Origin: Triops longicaudatus
Lineage: Eukaryota > Arthropoda > Branchiopoda > Notostraca > Triopsidae
Length of the DNA stretch: 64,000 nucleotides
NCBI GenBank assembly: GCA_022885665.1
Contig: JAGQDJ010000137.1
Span: 80,577 to 144,576 of the forward strand
Reading direction: 5' to 3'
This document shows, piece by piece, positions 13,616 through 26,374 of the stretch (position 1 is the first letter of the stretch; each line of letters opens with the position of its first letter). The notes under the pieces were generated by a model. The model was not told the origin of the DNA. It made no database searches and saw only the letters and a program-made list of their open reading frames with translations. The position numbers and the translations under genes are program-made.

Positions 13616-16600
13616 TTAACGAAGTCGACTGAAATGACGCTTCAGGAAAATAGTTTGTGCTTGCGCCTCCAAAGTAGCCAATTCTTGCACTGCCGGCGCC
13701 ATTTGTGCGACATGCGTTTGATAAGACGAACCTGTTCGCAATTCACGTAGTCAATAAAACAAGCTGTTGCTACCGAAAGACTGACCTGTCTGTTTTCTTT
13801 TCTGGCCGTAGACGACTTTGCCATCAAATTCATCAACAGGAACTTTAATATCAGTCCCGACTTGCTGAATCGTCACTCCGAGATGCTCCTCAATTTCCGC
13901 CAAGCACTGAAAGTGAAACATAATGCTCACACAACAAATGCGCACGATTCGACCTTCATACTCATGATGCAGTGGAAGCCATCAAAATGTAAGCTACGCA
14001 CGCATCCCATCTTCTTCCCCCTCTTTTCCGAGCATAAAAAATGTTCAAAAGAAACCTTACCTGCTGTTCATTATACCAAATGCAACATCCTCGTTGCTCC
14101 ACAAGGTTCGTATTATAACAGTTTTTCCCCCGTGAGCTACACCACTGTCCATGGTACCATACTTTTTCTTGCACAGTGGAGACGAAAGATATAGCTAAAC
14201 CCATGCGCTCGGCTCTTCCGACACGACCAATGCGGTGCACGTAGTTCGACTTTTCATCGGGCAAGGTCATATTTATCACTACAATCAAAACAAAACCACG
14301 ATGGTCAATTTTTTTTGTTACAGACTGTAACAAAATATAAAAAACAAAGCAAACTAATGCGCAACAACAAAAATAAAAAGTACATTACAGGAAAGAAAAA
14401 GATAAAAGAAAATTGAAATACAAAAGTTAACAAACAGAATATTCTTACCGAACGGAAGACCGGAAATATCCAAACCTCTTGCAGCAACATCAGTACAAAT
14501 CAAAAGCTTAGCTTCTTTTTTCTTGAAAGCTTCCAAGTTAGCTCTACGTTCCTCAGGCCTACGATCGGCGTGAAGACAAACGCACGAAAAATATGTCGGA
14601 TCTAACAAGATGTTTGAAACAAAAACGCCAGAAATGGGAAAATAACTCGAAGTTTAGCTTACCTACGGACTTTAAGTGAGCTTCTAAATTGTCACAATCC
14701 AATTTTGTTCGACAGAAAATAATCGCTTGGTCAACTTTGTGTTCCTTTAGTGCTCGGACGCAATATTCACCTTTCAGGATCTTAACGGCTTCCGACAAAG
14801 TTTCTATCCATTGTGCAATCCACATTCAATTATATAAAAAGTAAAAAAAAAAAAATAAAAAAAAAAAAAACTGAATAAAAAAGTAAATATACGACCAGCT
14901 TAAAAGTAAATATATAAAATAACTTGGTAATGAAAGAATTAAAGCAAAAAAGTACTAATTGGAAGACCCTCGCTCATTAGGACTAAGGCGAATTACCCAT
15001 GCTCATGTTGCCAGGCACGAAATCCCTCGCATGCACGCCATCGGTACGGATTTTGTGTTTAAGACTGAGCCAAGATTTATCAGTACGAGGATCCACGGGA
15101 ACTACTACGTGATGAACCGTTTCCGGCACAGCGTCTTCACCTTTCAGGTCTACCCACGTGGGAAAATGCATCAATCGTTCCTGGCCAAAATAGAAATTAT
15201 AACTGCGGTGCAAAACTTCGAAATCGGAAAACGGGAATTCTTCTTAATAAATACACACTAAAAACAATATTTGCTTACAGCCATTTTTTTCACATCGAAC
15301 GAGTGTAATGTAGCGGAGCACACAATCATTTGTAAGCGCTTTCCTTCCGGACTCAGTTTGGGGATTTTGGTATGCAGTCGATTAATCAAATCGCCATGAC
15401 CTTGCTGCAACAAGCCATCCGCTTCGTCGAGGACGTAAAATCGAATCTGAGACAAGCTGATTTGACCCGTGCTAACCAAATCGTCCAAACGACCTGGAGT
15501 TCCCACCACAATATCTACCTATTTTAAAAACAGCGTGGATAATAGAAAAGTAAAGCCTTGACACGTCTCAATTCTTTCTTAAATTCTTACTCCATTCTGC
15601 AATTCTGCAATTTGCTCCTTAGCATTCGCGCCTCCCACAGTTAAGACGGTACGAATGCTGGGGTTATCCAAGTATTTTTTGAAATTGTTTATTTCCTTGA
15701 ATGTCTGTTCGGCCAATTCTCTGGACGGCTGCAGAAAATAAAACGAATCATGAAGAACAGTGACGAGTTTTCTTTATTATTTTATTAAGATACATAATAT
15801 TGTAGCAGTAAAATACTAATTCTAATACTACTACTACAAATAATAATAATAATAATAATAGTCTATAAAATGACGAAGCAACTCACAACCGTATTTACTG
15901 TGGATATATTCCAGTAGATTTTAAGTAAAGTTTAGTCAAATATTATTGAAAATTTAAATACCTCCAGAATAATAGCTTGTGGAGCGTTAGCAGTATTCTT
16001 GCCAGGTTTAGCCGGAATAGGAGCTCCACCAGTAATGCTATTATTGACTAAGAAATCTTCAGGGGTGTTAACTAACGGTGTGTAACCTTCAGGCGGTCCG
16101 TATTTAAATGGCTGGTCGCCAAAATTGAAAACCAATTCAGCATTCTAAAGCACGAATAAAAAAAAAAGTTAGAAAAAAAGTGTTCAGCTTCTTATTCAGG
16201 ATATGGAAACAAACTTTTAGGCAACAAGATGGGAAGAACGGGCTTCCTTGCAACTGTTTGGGGATTTGGAACGCAAGACCCAAGTTCCGACCATTCTTCG
16301 TGAAGCTAATTTCCCCATAATGTAGGTTAATCAAGCAGCCGATGACGTCATTAAGCCCGAAAACTTCGCCGTAGTCATCAAACTGACGGTTATGGGATTT
16401 CTTGCCCGTACCACCGAACCCGAAACTAAATTTGTCCGTTCCCAGGTCAAAAGATGCCTATTTACGAATTATATATTATAACAAGGGACAAAAGGTCCTG
16501 ACATGCAAAAAAAAAAAAAAAAGGACAGACTTCAGCTGTGGACCAGCCCACTCGACAAAGGCCTTCATCAGCGACAGTACATTCGTAGTAATAACAGCCT

Positions 16601-17919
16601 TTGTTGGCCACGCCTTTCACACACCGAACCCCGTTCCAACCAGCTTCTCGTGACTGGCAACGAAAACCGTCAGGTGTGACAGCCATCCCAGGTGACCGGT
16701 CGTAGAGACTCAGACTCCAATTTTCCGGAGCTATATGGGCCATTTTGGAGCCTTTGCCTTGCTGAAGATCTTTCCGCGTTTCCCACACAATTTGCAATAT
16801 CGGCAGGCAAAAGGCGCCAGTTTTGCCGCTGCCTGTTTCAGCTGCCATGAGCACGTCTCCTCCACCTAAAATTAGCGGAATGGCTTCTGCTTGCACGTCG
16901 GTAGGTAACCTAAGGCAGAGCGACAGTCAGGTAACTAATAAACGTTTAAAATAAACGAAAAATAACGATGTCACAAAAAATAATGTATAGCCAAACAGAA
17001 CGTAAGAGTTTCATGTGCGAATATCAAAGGGTAATGTGGAAGTATTACATATTTGAAAATGTTTTGGTAACGAATTAACACAGATATGTAGTAAATAAGC
17101 TATATAAAATATACATCGGATTCCAGCACAAGCTTCCGCTGATCCTAGGAAGAAAGCAATGCAATAATGAACAAAGCAAGCGAACAAATTCAGTCTTTCA
17201 GCACTTAAAACGTAATGAAAATGTAAAAACTATTCGTAAATTATTGATTAGATAAACCCACCAGTTGAATTAGGTACTCTATATCATTTAGGACTTGCGT
17301 CACTTACGCTGACAACGTTCCGGTCAAGTTGTTCGTAGGTCAAAACTAATGAAAATATTTGCTAGAAATTTTTCGAAAAAATGTTTTTATGATAACGACG
17401 CAAGAGTGGTTAAAAGGTGTAAAACATGAAGAGAATATATATTTTTTGTGAAACTGTTTAGCTGTTTTATGTAATCTACAGATTTCTTCTAGACTTTTCA
17501 AAATTTCAGTATATTACCAGTTTATTTTTTAAGTAGACCCGAAATGACCAGTGTCCTTTGCTAATTTAACCCATTCAAAATGATTTCGATGAAATCGGGA
17601 CACGATGAATATCACCACTGTGTCCCGATCAGCCGGTTGTTTTTACTACGCGATTTTGTATGTCATTTAGTCAGAAGAACTGTTATACTAAATAATTATA
17701 GCCAGTAATAATGTCGTCATCAAGTGGCATGATTTTCAACGCATGACAACTTTAACATAGACGTACTAGGAGAAAGGAAAATCGAGAACTTACGTCCATT
17801 CTAGTTCTTCGACCCTTTTTGCTATTTCCTGCAGCACACCCATCTCTGATAAGAACGAAAAATAAAACTGTCATTAAATAGTTTGCTATGATTTTTTTAT
17901 TACCTTCAAAAGCCGACAT
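13616..17919 (-). CDS. DDX1: DEAD-box RNA helicase DDX1 with inserted SPRY domain
   Basis: ATP-dependent RNA helicase known for roles in tRNA-ligase, mRNA and RNA-DNA hybrid processing. Thirteen exons: 17904..17919, 17794..17845, 16531..16909, 16215..16457, 15962..16144, 15591..15728, 15279..15518, 14997..15180, 14663..14803, 14449..14601, 14061..14278, 13786..13906, 13616..13731. They sum to 2184 nt, giving 727 aa (human about 740). Motif I is AAETGSGKT; the SPRY domain is inserted between motif I and Ia, the DDX1 hallmark (ASFDLGTDKFSFGFGGTGKK). Further motifs are PSRELAEQ, VGTPGR, LDEAD, CSATL, DVAARGLDI and HRIGRVGRAER. The C-terminal VPVDEFDGKVVYGQKR segment is family-typical. The start MSAFEEMGV joins a 16-nt first exon to the next and matches the family. 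Head-to-head with the phospholipase gene. Confidence 0.97.
15841..15860. repeat. (TAA)n microsatellite
   Basis: About seven TAA units in a DDX1 intron, next to a CTA-rich run. Simple repeat with no visible coding consequence. Confidence 0.9.
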
Positions 17920-18142
17920 AGCTGCGATTTTTCTTACACTAGGCAACCAAAACAAACACCCGTAAGTAGTCCACGTGTCAGGCAAGCTGATCGAACAGCA
18001 GTTTTATACAGTGCTATTTTCGCCAGGAGATGGTAGTACCGTCGGAAAGATGAAGTTTGGAAACACAGCCATGCGATTGGGTGAGAAAAATCTTCCGATA
18101 CCAACAACGACGCAGTTCGTTTGAAGTCGGGAGAGACGAAGC
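17920..18142. promoter_or_regulatory. Candidate bidirectional promoter, DDX1 / PLA2G15
   Basis: Only 223 bp separate the divergent start codons of DDX1 (minus) and the phospholipase (plus). Both genes look intact, so core promoters for both must lie here or in the first exons. No obvious TATA box was seen. Inferred from arrangement only. Confidence 0.55.
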
Positions 18143-20240
18143 ATGGCAGCGAACGTGAGACTCGGGTTTTTCACCCTCTTTTATATTTCTGTGCTGTTTC
18201 GTTTTGTGTTTACGGAGCTTCGTTATCCTGTCATTCTCAGTAAGTTGTACATAGAAAAATCTTTTGTCTTAAAAATATTCTTTATCTAAGATTACGAAAA
18301 CGTTACAATGGCTGTACCAATTTATTTCTGCAGTCCCTGGAGATGGTGGAAGCCAAATTGAAGCTCGCCTCGATAAACCCGATGTGGTACATTATATTTG
18401 CAGCAAAAAGTCTGACGTTTGGTTCGATTTGTGGCTCAATCTGGAACTTTTGGTTCCTCTAGTCATTGACTGCTGGGTAAATGAAGTTTCTTTGTACAGA
18501 ATAATTTAGGTTGTGCAAACTTGCAGACCTTGTTACACAAAGTTTTGTATTTAAATTATCGAGTTTATTTGTAAAAATTGTCGAAAGTAATGTTTCGCGA
18601 TTTTTAGGTTGACAACATGCGATTGTACTATGACAACGTCTCGCGTACGACGTCAAATTCTCCCGGAGTTCATACGCGCATCCCGGGCTTTGGCGATTCG
18701 AACACGGTTGAATGGCTCGATCCTTCGCATGTCTCACCGAGTAGCTATTTCGCTTCTATTGCAGCGTCACTTTTGCCTGAAGGCTACGAGCGTAACATTT
18801 CACTCCGCGGAGCACCGTATGATTTCCGCAAAGCGCCAAGTAAACTCTAATTGTAAGCAAATACCTTATCTCCTGTTATCTCTTTTCTTTCGAAATCTAG
18901 ATGAGAACGCAGAATTTTTTGTGAACCTCAAAGCGCTTGTCGAAGAAACGTATACCTTGAATGGAAATAAGAAAATCGTGTTGGTCAGTCATAGCATGGG
19001 ATCTCCCATGTCTCTCTTCTTTTTAAATCACCAAACCCAAGCGTGGAAAGATCAGTATATTCGAGCTTTGGTTTCTGTTGCCGGAGTTTGGGGTGGCACT
19101 GTCAAAGCACTGAAGGTTTACGCTCAAGGTAATCCCCTGTTGTGACAAGTTAACACATAAACAAAACAAACAGATAAAACAACTTGAAGTAACTAATATT
19201 AAAGTAAATTAGATAAACCTTTAAAGCTAGAAAAAAATAAAGATGGGCTAGATAGCATAAGACGAATGACGAAGACTTATGAAGGCTAATAGCGAAAACA
19301 TTGAAATGATTTTAGGTGACGATTTGGGCGTCAGAGTTCTCAGCGAAAGTGTATTACGCGAGGAACAACGCACATCACCGAGTCTTGCGTGGTTAATGCC
19401 TACAGACAAATTTTGGGATCCCAATGAAATTTTAGTTACGACCAAAACGCGTAACTACACTATCCATGATTTCGAAGATTTCTTCAAGTATACGACAAGA
19501 GTTAAAGGATTTCTGCTATAAATAAACTGTTTCTTTCCATAGTGATATTAATTACCCTTCCGGGTACGAAATGTGGAAAGATACTCGATACTTAACTTAT
19601 GAATTAGAAGCGCCAGGTGTCGAAATTCATTGCTTACACGGTTCAGGAGTTCCTACGACTGAAAAGTACTTTTCTTCATATTTTCTTCCCTGTTTGGATC
19701 GGTGTGATGTGCATGCTATTGTTTATTTTGTATTTTAACTTCGTTGCCAATTTTGTAAAAAATTTCTGCAAAGCTACTTGCAGTACTGTTTTTTTTTAAT
19801 GCAATGTTTTTATACGTCGCCTTTGCTTATAACTAAAGTTTCGTGCATGGGTATATTAAGCTAATCACGTGATTGTTTGGAAAAATCGGAGTTCTACTGT
19901 AGGCCTAGTTTTACAGTTATTTTTTCATATTTCTGTTAATTGACTCATTGACTTTATGTATTTGAGGCAGTGGCAGTTCTGTACAGTTTTTGAACGTTTT
20001 TAATGCGTCGTCTCATTTAGGTTGATATACGCGACATCTATGCCTGACGGAAAAGCTCTTTTAGCAACCGGAGACGGTGATGGCACGGTGAATCTGCGTA
20101 GTTTGCAAGGTTGTTTGCGTTGGCAAGGGCAACAACAGCAAATGGTATATCATCAAGAATTCCCTCGCAGAGATCATATGGCAGTTTTAACCGATCCCGA
20201 GATTATCGCTTACATCAGATCCGTTGTTACAAAAACATGA
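18143..20240 (+). CDS. PLA2G15: Group XV lysosomal phospholipase A2 / LCAT family
   Basis: Lipase/acyltransferase of the alpha/beta-hydrolase fold; family members cleave or transacylate phospholipids in lysosomes. Exons 18143..18239, 18334..18476, 18608..18839, 18901..19128, 19316..19487, 19543..19665, 20021..20240 sum to 1215 nt, 404 aa (human PLA2G15 about 412). An N-terminal hydrophobic signal peptide (FFTLFYISVLFRFVF) is followed by VPGDGGSQIEARL-like sequence near the oxyanion region, the nucleophile elbow VSHSMG (Ser), the Asp in GDGDGTVN and the His in RRDHMAVL, a full catalytic triad. PLA2G15 is favoured over plasma LCAT by length and the compact C-terminus. Possible poly(A) signal AATAAA at 20248, only 8 bp past the stop. 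Convergent with RCC1. Confidence 0.93.
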
Positions 20241-20695
20241 TAGTAAAAATAAAATTACCAATTACCTTTTTCATTGTCCTGGTGCAACCTAGTTTTTAAC
20301 AGTTTAGTTGGTTTATTACTGTTAGATCTTTGCCGATTGTTGTGGTGGATGAATCATATGAGTTCGATTTTACCAGTTTTATACATTAATTTCCGTAACG
20401 GGTATTTTTGCTTTTGTACACCACGGGTTCTTATTGAACTATCAGTGATTATGTCACAGATACAAAGTATTTTGCATGAAGCAAGTCTTTGGATTATGTT
20501 TCTTCTAAAGTAAATACCTTTTCTAAGCAAATCGGAATTGTATTTGAAGTATAATGTATGTATAGTGAGAAAAACGCTCGGTTCCGTTTACTTCTAAGCA
20601 AATTCTTGTTGCTACCCTTCGCCCATTGCTTTTGCATTTTTTCCTTTCACAATTCAATACACACAAGCCAGTAAAGCAAGCACGGATGACGTCAC

Positions 20696-20701
20696 TTTAT
20701 T
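20696..20701 (-). terminator. RCC1 poly(A) signal overlapping the stop codon
   Basis: On the minus strand the last codons read AAA TAA AG, so a canonical AATAAA contains the RCC1 stop codon. It implies a very short 3' UTR if used. The convergent phospholipase gene ends 456 bp away and the spacer holds no other feature I can support. Confidence 0.4.
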
Positions 20702-23700
20702 TTTCTTCTTTTTTCTCATCAATTTTTTCTTCTTTTTTCTCCTTGTCCACAGCTAACATCACCGTGTGCTGTCCACCAGCAGAAATAGATACAACATTCC
20801 TATTCTCTAACTGTTTACTCTTCACTAATGTAGGCTCGAAAATGTCTTCCTCGTCACCCACACCCAATTGGCTGTTTGTTCCCATTCCCCAACTGTATAA
20901 GGCACCTAAACGGGCGACAAAATAAAACAGCCAAAAAAAAAAAAAAAAAAAAAAAAATAAATAAATAAAAAAACCCGGAATCCTTCGTAGTAAGCTAACT
21001 CTTGTCTTACCCTGTTCAGTAACTGCATATGACACCGATACACCGGCGGAGACATCAACGCACGGGATTTTTTCCAGAGTAGGAATTAACATCGGAATAG
21101 GCGCGTCAGCACTCTCTTTTCCCAAACCCAATCGTCCGTATTCTTTTCGTCCCAAACAGTACACGACACCTACAAATAGTTCGGCTGTTGATTACCACGC
21201 TCTTATTATAGGTTGTGAGCTTCTACCTTGATCGTCCAAAATGAGCGTGTGATGCTGACCACCTGAAAAATGTTGCCATTTCTTGCCTGTGAATGCTTTG
21301 GCAATCTCGGGTTGGTAATACGATCGCTCTTCTTCTAAACCTATTAATATAAAAGATTTAATTAGCTGGACATTATTTTAATACTTTAAGGTCATAAATT
21401 CTCCATTCACCGTTGCATTGGCAAAGCTTAAATTGCTCACGAAAATACGGGAAATTATAACTTACCGAGTTGGAAGTAATTGTTTAGACCAAAGACGTAT
21501 ATTTCGCCACTAGCCTTCGCTCGCGCAAAAGTCCCATAAGCGCCGGTCCAGACAGCATCAAAAACGATATCTTTTTTCCCCCTTCCCAGCATAACAGGTT
21601 GAGGTCGCAACAAATATTCTACGGAATGAAATGTTGGTTTCGAGCGTTTCTATCACACGTATGATTAATACCTTTTCCTTTCCTTCCTCCTCGTGACGAA
21701 AACATTTCAGGCACTCGTCCTAGTTGACCTTGCTCTCCACAGCCGCACGTGTATAAATGTCCCTCGGAAGTCAAGCAAACTAAATGATCTGTCCCTGAAG
21801 CGATTCGTACCACTCCTTCCATAATCAATGTCGGCCGTTTCTGGGCTCCTTGTGTAGTCAAACCCATCGAACCGTGCGAATCCTATTAATACGTAAAAAG
21901 AAATAATGAATTAAATAATGAAAAACGACTGAAGTTTCAACCCACGATCGGTCTTTTTTTTAAACATAAAATAATAAATGAATGAAGATAGAAAATAGGT
22001 AAATAAATAAAATGAAGATACAAAAAAGCAATAAAATACATAGCTAATTAAAATGAAAAAAGAACAGTATTAATAACAATAATATTAAAACCAATCCCAA
22101 AGGTGGCTTGCGCCTCAGGTTGTTGGTATCTATTTCGACATGGGAGAAAAACGGGTTAAAGAAATATATAGTTTCCGAAACAAGAAAACAAAAAGATCAT
22201 ACTCTGAATGCTCCCCAGGCGTAAACTCGACCATCTTTTAATAAAGCAGCAGTATGCGAGTCGCCTGCTGTGATCTGCACTGCCTGTCCGGGAAGATCAA
22301 CCGCTCCGGGTTCAGTTTCGCTCCCTTCAACGCTGGTGTCTCTGCCGAGGGCACCTTCATCATTGCAACCGTAGGTCCATATTTCTCCTCCTTCTGTCAA
22401 ACAAACCGTATGCATGCCACCAGCACAGACAGTCACCACTCTGACTTGACCATCTTTCAAAGGCACGGGGAACGGACGCGTTTTTTCCATGACATCAGGA
22501 CCGAGGCCTAATTGGCCCACGTCACCTTGGCCCAAGACGAGAACCAAACCTATGCCACGTTTGTGAACAGGCTCTGCTTTTACCTCAGGAACAACTGTAT
22601 AAAAACAAAAATTGAATTTTAGGATAGTAATCTAGTTAAAAAAGCGGAACAAATGTGATTCTGTAGTAATAATGATACAATTCAAATGTGAGAAACAGAA
22701 TTTTAGAAATAAAATTAAGGCATAGCCATATAAATATTGAAAAAATAAAAGTTAGTAAAGGTTAAAATAAGAACATATAATAAATAACCAAATAAAATCA
22801 AAAGTTACAACAAAAGAATACAAGTTACACAACCACATCAAGCTTACTTATTAACAAATACGACGAAATTACGTTTTCTATATGGAGAATACATGAAGAG
22901 CATGCATATATAAGCATTTAATCGAGAGAATATTTTTTAAAAAAAGATTATATAATATAATAAATGTCCATCAATACCATAGTAAAGTAAAACAACCTAA
23001 GTTAAAAGGGGTAATAACTACTTTTAATTTTCTTGGGAGGTTTTTCTTCTTCTGGAACAGCCTTGGCTCGTTTCGCAGGCTTGGCTTTCTCAACTTTGGG
23101 TTTTGTTCCTGATTCGGGGGCAGATTCCAGTTGCTCATTATGGTTACTCATGACTTCTTTTTCCTCCTCTTCGTTCTGGGATTCCTCAGACTCTGCTTCG
23201 GTAACAGGCTCAGCCTTTCTCTTAGGAACTGCTTTCTTTACAGGCTTCTTGGCGGGTTTCTTCACCGGAGTAGCTGTCTTCGGAGCAGCGGCTTTGACTG
23301 TTTTTTTCTGCGGTGTCGATTTTTTAGGAGCTGGAGAAGCTTTGGCCTTGGCTAGTTTTTTCGGAGCAGCTTTTGCAGGGGTGACAGCGTCTTTCTTGGT
23401 CGCTTTCTTAGCAGCTGATGCAGTGGCGGCTTTGGGCTTTGTCGTTTTGGCGGGAGAATTTGCGTTGGGTGTTTTCTTGGTCGCTTTGGCTGTTTCTGCT
23501 GCAGCTTTTTTCAATTTTGGGGTCACGGTGTCTTGGCTGGCCTTTTTGGCTTCTGCTTTCGGTTTCTTGGCTGGTGGGTCAGAAGCAGATGCTGCTCTTT
23601 TCCTTTTCGGAGAAGTCGCGGCAGCTTTGCCATTTTTCGCCTTGGAATTTTTGCTGGAATCGTCTTCATTCACTTTCGCAACGGCTACACTCGTGTTCTG

Positions 23701-23772
23701 TAAGTAAAATACAAAATTAGAAGGATTCTCTACATGAGAAAACGTCACGTTTACTTTAGAAACTTTCCTCAT
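20697..23772 (-). CDS. RCC1: RCC1 chromatin-bound Ran GEF with long H1-like N-terminal tail
   Basis: Seven-bladed propeller that exchanges GDP for GTP on Ran on chromatin. Exons 23755..23772, 23022..23697, 22203..22594, 21672..21882, 21466..21618, 21227..21340, 21011..21169, 20697..20905 total 1932 nt, 643 aa; human RCC1 is about 420 and the fly homolog about 550. The difference is an N-terminal tail of about 230 residues, rich in Lys, Ala and Pro with many AAKKPK/KKPAKKPVKK-type words, almost all encoded by exon 2. The propeller follows with GQGDVGQLGLG, AGDSHTAALL, GSMGL, CGCGEQGQLGRVPEMF, SGGQHHT, YGRLGLG and AGGQHTV. The start ATG lies in a tiny 6-codon exon; an in-frame upstream region has no ATG. 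The acidic EEEEKE patch between tail and propeller is also notable. Confidence 0.94.
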
Positions 23773-24776
23773 CGTTGACTGAAAGTTTTCTGTGGGGAGT
23801 TTGCACAAAGTTGATGTTGTTGAATGCAGTAGTGTTGCTTTTCCTCTAAAGAAGTGTAACGAGGATGAAAACTGATCTGTTGCTCAATCAGAATAAAGAA
23901 TCAATAACTGAAAATTTTTGAAAAAACCGGTAAACACGGAAGCCGTCCTTCATCGAAACGCACGCCAACCTAAGCGTCTGCTTAAAAGCAGAAATGCGAT
24001 CGACGAAACCACATACTCTCAGTTAGTCGTCCCGCGAACTGCGACTTTGGGCACTAAAATGAAATAATCTGCCGTATCGTGTATAAAATCGGAACTCAAA
24101 GTAACAGCTGCGACAACCCTTGGTTCGCGGAATTACTGAACCTTACTTTGATATTGTCGAAATACCTTTTGCGTACCTAAGCTTCTTCTGATCAGCAGTG
24201 CTTCAAGCATTCACGTATCGCGCAGCCGTCATTTTCTCGGGGAGCGTCTAAGTTTATGCCTCACCGAATTTTGTGTTTTCTTTACTTTTTAATACAGTAA
24301 CTACGGAAATTGTTTGTGTAAGAAAATGTTATGTTTCTGTCGTAAACCCCTTTCGCACAATAACGGTTCGTAGTAACTCTCGCTCGAACGAATCTTACGG
24401 CGCGGTGTACGTTTTTGCTCGGTGGTCGTTATGACTCGCCTATTCCGACTACCTTAAGTTGTAACATACGAAAGTGTTTGTATTCAATGGTAAATAAAGA
24501 AAGAACGCAAAAACAGTACAACATTAAATGCAAGTGCTTGGAATTGTTGAGAATAAAATCGTCAAAAAAGCTCAAGCTGGTCATACGGAAGCGGGAAGAT
24601 GCGGCCTGGAACACGTGTACAAAGATACTCAATGTTAGGATAAATCACAGGAAATACATAGTTGAAACAAGAACTTTATTAATGCGTATATGGGTCATGT
24701 TTAAACACTCGACATAGTAATATCTCCAAATCTATAAAGGAAATCTGGCAAAAAATTTCAAAGGCAGAACTAGAAA
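23773..24776. other. RCC1 upstream region
   Basis: About 1 kb between the RCC1 start and the 3' end of the first Snakeskin-like gene. It should contain the RCC1 promoter. No coding exon, RNA gene or repeat was recognised. Confidence 0.5.
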
Positions 24777-25354
24777 TTACGTTGCATAGCCGTGTCGCAC
24801 TGCCATCACCGTGTCCAACAAATAGAAAAAGCCGTTAATGATACAAAGAGCCTAAAAAAACACCAGCAACAATTAGTCATACTGATTTTCTCAACAAACG
24901 TTTCACGTCGTCTTACCCCCAAGGCTTTGCCAGCATCGGGATTTCCACCGAGGCCTTTGTATGAATTGTAATAATCCAAAGCTAGGGCTCCGGCCGTGAA
25001 GAAGAGAATCATGCCGATGAAATTGTATATCATTTCCAGCAATGCTTGGTAGGTGCCGGATTCACCCCAGATGTATGACAAGAGTAGGGGCAGGGTCACC
25101 AAAATCATGCCACCAATAGCAATCACACCGGTCAAGTAACGATCATGGTAAGCTCCGGTCAAAAGGTCACCACCGAAGTTCAAGTCATAGTGTCGCAACA
25201 ATCCCAGGCAAACTAGAGCGATGATCTGGAATAAAAATATAAAATTATAAAACTTCCGATCTTGAAGGGATCACACTCGCAAATTTGCTTGCATTACCAC
25301 TTCAGACAATTTAATGAATCCATGGGTTCGGGCTAGCACACGAAAATCAGCCAT
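24777..25354 (-). CDS. Snakeskin-like four-TM septate junction protein, copy A
   Basis: Exons 25298..25354, 24917..25225 and 24777..24851 total 441 nt, 146 aa, with start MADFRVLARTHG. Four hydrophobic segments are evident: after SEV (IIALVCLGLL), around VIAIGGMILVTLPLLL, around FIGMILFFTAGALALDYY, and the C-terminal ALCIINGFFYLLDTVMA. Topology, length and the last segment match arthropod Snakeskin, a membrane organiser of smooth septate junctions in endodermal epithelia. The match is family-level from memory; Snakeskin proper versus a paralog is undecided. Neighbour copy B shares the pattern LLRHYDLxFGG then a DRYL(T/V)GVI segment, so the two arose by tandem duplication. Confidence 0.78.
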
Positions 25355-26374
25355 ACTGCAAAACTTGGGTCAGAACTTTGTAAATCAGAATGGGTCAACT
25401 GAGCCTATCCGCTTCGCAACGACTCTTGTACGCGAATGTCTACCTCTCATAGAGGCGACCCCTTCATATACGCTGGTCTCGACCCTAGGTCAGGGGTAGG
25501 ATTTCGTTTTGGGGTTCTTTTATATTCCCATTTGCTTTTCTTTGCGTTTCTCCTACCTAGTTTCAGCCCTTACCGTAGTCGGCGAGGTCAGCCCCTTCCA
25601 TTTCCGCGTAAAAATGACGGTTGGCCAAGCCAGGAAGCATTAGTCGGCCTAAACAACCAAGAACCCAACGCATCTGTATTCTGTGTATATGCTCCAAGAA
25701 TGCTGAACCTACGTCGACGTTGGTGAGCGTCAGCCCTTTTCTAGGAAAGGTTACCCAGGCTGAGTTCATCTAAGCGACCTACGACTTCACCTCGTATAGA
25801 CCTTTCTCAAGAAAGGGGCTCCCTCTTATTAGACCTTATGACCCACGACTAACCGACGCATAGTGCACAAAAGAAAATAAAAAATACAAAAGCTTTAAAG
25901 CGAATTTTTAAGCCACGACAAGCATCAAGAATGCGAGACAAGATTCGTGAGAAAACTGTTCTCTTTCCTCTCAACATGAATTTCCTTATAAACCATAACA
26001 TAATACATGTGATGTTTTGTCCCGAGTGGTTTATTCCTTCGGGCCTTTTTATCATGAACTCTTAATACGACTTTCATAATTGTGAACTATCTTTGGCTAT
26101 CTCCAGAACATCTCAAATACAGGCACTCAGTACCGACTAGTGACTATGAAAATATGTGAGAACTGATGATTGTGACGAATAGTCAAGGTTATTATGATAA
26201 TTAAAGATTTATTCATGTAAAATACAGAGGCAAGATGTCAAACGACATGGAACACAACAAAACGATGAATGGGTATCTTTTTTCTTAATTAACATCCAAA
26301 ACATTTTCCATAGTGCCCGCTTTCATTGTCGAAACGCCGGGCTAACAACCACAAGCTCTCCACTACAATAGGTT
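25355..26374. other. Spacer between the Snakeskin-like copies
   Basis: About 1 kb without a supported gene. It must include the copy A promoter. Short open frames here lack family signals. Confidence 0.5.

Noticed and set aside
14801..14825. DDX1 exon starting with WIETLSEAV
   Set aside because: The only acceptor AG lies after TGGAT; splicing at 14803 joins ...NMSM to ETLSEAVKIL and keeps phase, so the Trp-Ile codons are intronic.
23033..23707. Long plus-strand open frame of 224 codons opposite the RCC1 tail
   Set aside because: It is the antisense shadow of the Lys/Ala-rich RCC1 exon 2; such biased sequence lacks stops on both strands.
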